Notes under the pieces: generated by a model | Told to the model about the DNA's origin: nothing | Database searches by the model: none | What the model saw: the letters and a program-made list of their open reading frames with translations, nothing else | Position numbers and translations under genes: made by a program | Shown: positions 60,801 through 64,000 of the stretch, one piece after another | Layout: the number at the start of each line of letters is the position of its first letter | Position numbering within the stretch: the first letter of the stretch is position 1 | Assembly: GCA_963702765.1 (NCBI GenBank) | Contig: CAVPEB010000030.1 | Span: 1-64,000 of the forward strand | Length of the DNA stretch: 64,000 nt | Direction: 5' to 3' | DNA from: DATMNR01 sp963702765 | GTDB lineage: Bacteria; Chloroflexota; Ktedonobacteria; Ktedonobacterales; Ktedonobacteraceae

Positions 60801-61712
60801 ATGAGTAGTCAGTATCGAATCTGTCAGAATTGTGGAGCAACATTGGCTCCTGGTGAAACACATTGCCCACGCTGCGGAGTTCCATATGTTGATCAGGTGA
60901 TTCAAAAGCCAGGTGAGTTTGAGCCATTTCCGCCTGATCAAGCAAATGCTTCTGGGCAGACGGAACCTTATGAAGTTCAGCCACAACAACCTGTCATTTT
61001 GCCTCCCCCACAACAACAAGCGCCTTATCCTCCCCAAGGCCAGGGGTATGTTCAGCCACCTCAACAAGCACAATATGGTGCAGGTGGATATGACCAGCAA
61101 ACGCCAGGTCAGGTTGGAGTACCACCTCAAACCCCTGAGTCAGATACCAGGCAGGGGTTAAGTATTAGCCTGATAATTGGGCTTGTAGTTGCTGTCGTAT
61201 TATTACTAATACTGGTCGGTGGTTTATTTTTTGTTTTGGGACAAAGAAACAATAATTCAACTGCGACCACGCCAACGCCAGGAGTTACCCCGACATCTAC
61301 ACCCACAGCAACGCCTGGCACAACTCCGACCCCGACACCAACATCGGTACCATTTCAGGTAACAACTATTAATATGGCGGTCGATCCTCTTTCGATTTCA
61401 GGAAAGTCTTGTGGTACGCAACTCACAGTTACTTATACAGCTACATTTAATGTTTTACCTAAAGGGCCGGGAGGCGCAGTACAATTTACATATACGACAG
61501 ATGGTGGACGCACTACTAAGACAGGAGTTGTACAATTCAGCCCAGGAGAAACAAGTATGCAGTATAAATTTCCCGCTTCCGGAACTTTGGAATTGAACGG
61601 AGCTTTTCCAGGCGCTGGACAGGTAACATCCACAAGTCCCAATACAATCTCTTCGCAAGCAGTTACACCTTCAGGGGCATGTACACCAGTGACTCCAACC
61701 CCAACGCCGTAG
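60801..61712 (+). CDS. Zinc-ribbon membrane protein with Pro/Gln-rich linker and extracellular domain
   Basis: 303 residues. The N-terminal zinc ribbon is CQNCGATLAPGETHCPRCGV. A Pro/Gln-rich cytoplasmic linker (about 35-115) leads to one membrane helix (SLIIGLVVAVVLLLILVGGL), then a Thr/Pro linker and an outer domain of about 110 residues with a strand-rich, Ig-like look (TQLTVTYTATFNVLPKGPGG, AVQFTYTTDGGRTTKTGVVQ), ending in Thr/Pro repeats. The layout is common in this group of bacteria, but the function is unknown. TAGGAGAAAATTGTC precedes the ATG. Confidence 0.8.
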   Translation: MSSQYRICQNCGATLAPGETHCPRCGVPYVDQVIQKPGEFEPFPPDQANASGQTEPYEVQPQQPVILPPPQQQAPYPPQGQGYVQPPQQAQYGAGGYDQQTPGQVGVPPQTPESDTRQGLSISLIIGLVVAVVLLLILVGGLFFVLGQRNNNSTATTPTPGVTPTSTPTATPGTTPTPTPTSVPFQVTTINMAVDPLSISGKSCGTQLTVTYTATFNVLPKGPGGAVQFTYTTDGGRTTKTGVVQFSPGETSMQYKFPASGTLELNGAFPGAGQVTSTSPNTISSQAVTPSGACTPVTPTPTP

Positions 61713-61766
61713 AAGATTTCGCAGGACTAACACGTAAAAAATCGAGTTATTCAGAGGTAAACAGGA

Positions 61767-62495
61767 ATGCATATCAGGCCCTATGGTGATACAGTTAACG
61801 ATGGGATAGTGCAAGTGTCTTTCACACTTCCCCTCGCATTGAACGCTCGTACGCGCGAAGTTGCACGACGCTATGCCATGCTCATGGGTATGAGCAATCC
61901 CTTGGTAGCACATGCAGAAAGCATCGATAAGGAGTTTACATTCTTTGTTATCTATGGGGCTTGTGTGCATACAATTGATCCAGAACACATTCTTGTGGAT
62001 GATCTTGCCCATGACGAGTTAGATTTCCATGAAATCAATGAGTTAATTGAGAAACACCTAGGTCGGCAAGTAGTTGTAATAGGAGCAGCCATCGAAAGTG
62101 ATGCACATACTGTAGGTATCGATGCCATATTCAACGCAAAAGGATTTGCAGGAAACTATGGTCTTGAACGTTTTCCAACATTTCGTGCATTGAATTTAGG
62201 AGCGCAAGTTTCCTGCGAAGCTTTATTAAGACGCGCCGAACAAGAAAGAGCGGAGGCTATACTCGTTTCACAAGTAGTGACGCAGAAAAATGTGCATATC
62301 CATAATTTGACCAAGTTAATTGAATTGGCCGAGGCTGAAGGTGTGCGGCAACGCTATCTTTTTATCGTGGGTGGGCCACGCATCTCGAATACTTTTGCGA
62401 AAGAACTTGGCTATGACGCCGGATTTGGGCCTGGTTCGACAGCATCCTCAGTTGCGAGCTATATCGCACAAGAGTTAATAGCTCGTAAACAGTAA
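61767..62495 (+). CDS. kamE: Lysine 5,6-aminomutase beta subunit (B12-binding)
   Basis: 242 residues, soluble. An N-terminal dimerisation part is followed by the cobalamin-binding domain. The base-off B12 motif is DAHTVG with His114, and Lys125 lies 11 residues later (NAKGFAG), the same spacing as His133 and Lys144 of the clostridial enzyme, where that Lys binds PLP. Further blocks are ILVSQVVTQKNVHIHNLTKL, IVGGPRISNTFAKELGYDAG and FGPGSTASSVASYI. The enzyme moves the terminal amino group of lysine in fermentation. The alpha subunit (kamD), normally adjacent, is not in this window. AGAGGTAAACAGGA precedes the ATG. Confidence 0.88.
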   Translation: MHIRPYGDTVNDGIVQVSFTLPLALNARTREVARRYAMLMGMSNPLVAHAESIDKEFTFFVIYGACVHTIDPEHILVDDLAHDELDFHEINELIEKHLGRQVVVIGAAIESDAHTVGIDAIFNAKGFAGNYGLERFPTFRALNLGAQVSCEALLRRAEQERAEAILVSQVVTQKNVHIHNLTKLIELAEAEGVRQRYLFIVGGPRISNTFAKELGYDAGFGPGSTASSVASYIAQELIARKQ

Positions 62496-62656
62496 ATTGT
62501 TTAAGCATCCCAATCACCATTTTAATGACTTTATTCCATCGTCAGCAAGTTAAACATTACTACTCTACCAAAGAGCGAGAGTATCCAAGTTGCCGTGCTT
62601 TACGTGTAAAAGAGTAAGGTAGTTTGTTGTCTCAGCGCGTGATAAGGAGTCTTTCT

Positions 62657-62980
62657 ATGTTAGACAGTGAAGGCGAATTGATTGAAGAACAGCCAGAAGT
62701 AAATGTGCAGGCTGATCCAGAAGAGCTTATGAAAAGAGAGATGGTTGAGCATCCAGAAATTTTGGAGGCAGCAACGGAACGAAAAATGCGCAAATTTGCT
62801 CCTAGTGGTTTGATAGTTATGCTTGTTGGTGTTGTGCTCATTGGAACAGGTCTTTTCATCCACTCTGGTGAATATACTATCGGGGGTTTCATTGTGGGGG
62901 TAGGGGTAATAGTAGTAATTATTGGGATGTGCAGATTGTTAATTGGTTTGATCAAGCCAATTGTTCCTAGCCAGTTATGA
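62657..62980 (+). CDS. Small two-helix membrane protein
   Basis: 107 residues from the ATG at 62657 (ATAAGGAGTCTTTCT upstream; the frame is open from 62624). An acidic N-terminal 45 residues is followed by helix 1 (GLIVMLVGVVLIGTGLFI) and helix 2 (IGGFIVGVGVIVVIIGMCRL). No family recognised. Its last 6 nt overlap the convergent deacetylase gene. Confidence 0.6.
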   Translation: MLDSEGELIEEQPEVNVQADPEELMKREMVEHPEILEAATERKMRKFAPSGLIVMLVGVVLIGTGLFIHSGEYTIGGFIVGVGVIVVIIGMCRLLIGLIKPIVPSQL

Positions 62981-63856
62981 TGAATGTGGCACTAAATCAT
63001 CAACTAATTGCTGTATCGTAACAAATCTGAAGCCACGACTTTTTAAAGCATTAATGATAATGGGTAATGCTGCTACTGTTTCCGCACGATTTCCACCTCC
63101 ATCGTGTAAAAGAAGAATGGCGCCATTTCGAGCATAATAGAGAGTTTTGCTAACAATGACATTCACTCCTGGTAAGTTCCAGTCTTCGGCAGATCCATCC
63201 CACATAACAGTTGTATAGTGAAGATTTCTGGCTTGAGCTAAGACAGTGTTGTTTATTGCTCCATAAGGTGGACGAAAAAAGGATGGTCTGACTCCTATTG
63301 TAGCTTGAATAATATTGGTAGTGGAAGTTAGTTGTGACTTTATCCCCTGTGCTGAAAAATAGGTTAGTACTGGATGTGACCAACTATGGTTAGCTACTAT
63401 ATTACCCTGATGGTACTCCTGACGGACTATATTAGGGTAATCTGCAACCAGGTATCCAACATCGAAAAACGTTGCCTTCACTCCAAATTGTTGTAGAACA
63501 GCAAGAACTTGAGGTGTATAGTATGGATTGGGTCCGTCGTCAAAGGTTAGGGCGATTTCTCGAATATGAGTATTCCCGTTGAAAAGAGGGTAGTTTAACA
63601 TTGGAGCATGCACTATTATTTGCGAGGGGATTGGGGTCGGTGTATGCGTAGGTACTCTTTTAACGCTCTGTAAAGCTACATTCGTTTTTGGATGTAATGG
63701 AGCTGTAGACTTTCCCCAATATGACAGGCTTGTGAGCGGAATCGAGCCGAACAAAATCAGAATAGCACTCAGCATTAACACGAGTACAAGACGTTTGTTG
63801 ATTTTCCTAGATCGTTGATCATTACCTAATTCACCAGGTAAGTGGGATGCACTCAT
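62975..63856 (-). CDS. Membrane-anchored polysaccharide deacetylase (NodB domain)
   Basis: 293 residues: a basic N-terminus and membrane helix (LVLVLMLSAILILFGSIPLT), a Thr/Pro linker, then the NodB/CE4 domain with motif 1 TFDDGP (104-109, Asp106 and Asp107), motif 2 NHSWSH (His157, His161), motif 3 RPPYGAINNTV and motif 5 LLHDGGG. All metal and catalytic residues are present. It should remove acetyl groups from peptidoglycan, chitin-like or exopolysaccharide chains outside the membrane. The ribosome site is weak. Confidence 0.9.
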   Translation of the reverse strand: MSASHLPGELGNDQRSRKINKRLVLVLMLSAILILFGSIPLTSLSYWGKSTAPLHPKTNVALQSVKRVPTHTPTPIPSQIIVHAPMLNYPLFNGNTHIREIALTFDDGPNPYYTPQVLAVLQQFGVKATFFDVGYLVADYPNIVRQEYHQGNIVANHSWSHPVLTYFSAQGIKSQLTSTTNIIQATIGVRPSFFRPPYGAINNTVLAQARNLHYTTVMWDGSAEDWNLPGVNVIVSKTLYYARNGAILLLHDGGGNRAETVAALPIIINALKSRGFRFVTIQQLVDDLVPHSS

Positions 63857-63959
63857 TCTAAGAATACTCTTTTCTACTAAAAGTTTATTTGAGACTTACC
63901 CGTGGGTTAGATTTACGCTAAGATCATCTGAAAAATACTGGAAGCAACGGGAGATCCGA

Positions 63960-64000
63960 ATGAAAGTAATGAGAATGATCCATTGGATGTGGTTCATTTT
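63960..64000 (+). CDS. Start of a gene running off the window
   Basis: An ATG at 63960 preceded by ACGGGAGATCCGA opens a frame (KVMRMIHWMWFI) that continues to the edge. The basic then hydrophobic start suggests a signal or membrane helix. Too short to name. Confidence 0.35.
   Translation, partial: MKVMRMIHWMWFI

Noticed and set aside
1..64000. tRNA, rRNA and CRISPR arrays
   Set aside because: No cloverleaf-type TPsiC motif with acceptor stem, rRNA-like block or regularly spaced repeat series was seen on reading; no program could be run.

Overview
The window looks like chromosomal DNA of a Ktedonobacteria-type Chloroflexota. This is an inference from gene style: WD40 and Asp-box lipoproteins, DUF4118 sensor kinases, zinc-ribbon membrane proteins with Pro/Thr linkers, a CGNR regulator, a Ser/Thr kinase and IS607 transposons. 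No rRNA, tRNA or CRISPR array was recognised, so the assignment rests on protein flavour alone.

Layout. 0-6 kb: an ABC-F ATPase, a caspase-fold/TPR/membrane protein whose catalytic His and Cys are both replaced, and an IS607-like element with a decayed tnpA and an intact-looking tnpB. 6-9.5 kb: coaE, then two neighbouring broken genes, an alpha/beta hydrolase with a tandem duplication and the livK binding protein with two frameshifts. 9.8-14.5 kb: intact livH, livM (with a large extra N-terminal membrane domain), livG and livF, behind a consensus promoter whose -10 box lies inside an inverted repeat. 14.5-18.3 kb: a CGNR regulator, a Tat/WD40 lipoprotein, a coiled-coil peptide and a TolB-like lipoprotein.

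17-39 kb is a potassium-uptake and signalling island. It holds a KimA-like APC transporter with a cytosolic USP-like domain, two tandem copies of [DUF4118 histidine kinase - KdpE-type regulator - USP-like protein], a receiver-only protein, a 27-residue membrane peptide, kdpF, kdpA, kdpB and kdpC, and a stand-alone KdpD N-terminal domain. These are followed by a USP protein with a winged-helix-like tail, a hydrolase, a Ser/Thr kinase, and two more DUF4118-GAF proteins with no kinase domain. The parts of a canonical KdpD are thus split into separate genes and multiplied. The kdp block itself (about 27.0-32.4 kb) is visibly richer in G+C than its flanks.

39-64 kb holds mixed metabolic and housekeeping genes: an aromatic-amino-acid-type decarboxylase, a cysteine desulfurase, an ornithine-cyclodeaminase relative, an Asp-box lipoprotein, a metallo-beta-lactamase-fold protein (probably frameshifted at its end), a receiver, a seven-blade PLL-like propeller, an HtrA-type protease without signal peptide, a nitronate-monooxygenase-like protein, a CoA-ligase/PAC2 pair, an RluA synthase, a nitrilase, LhgO and a PYROXD2-like oxidoreductase. 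It ends with a second IS607 element (tnpB broken by one stop codon), a lone lysine 5,6-aminomutase beta subunit and a polysaccharide deacetylase.

Non-coding signals include several good sigma-A-like promoters. Three of them end about 7-8 nt before an ATG, suggesting leaderless mRNAs. There are also several long hairpins, one a perfect 21-bp palindrome overlapping the end of a coding sequence.
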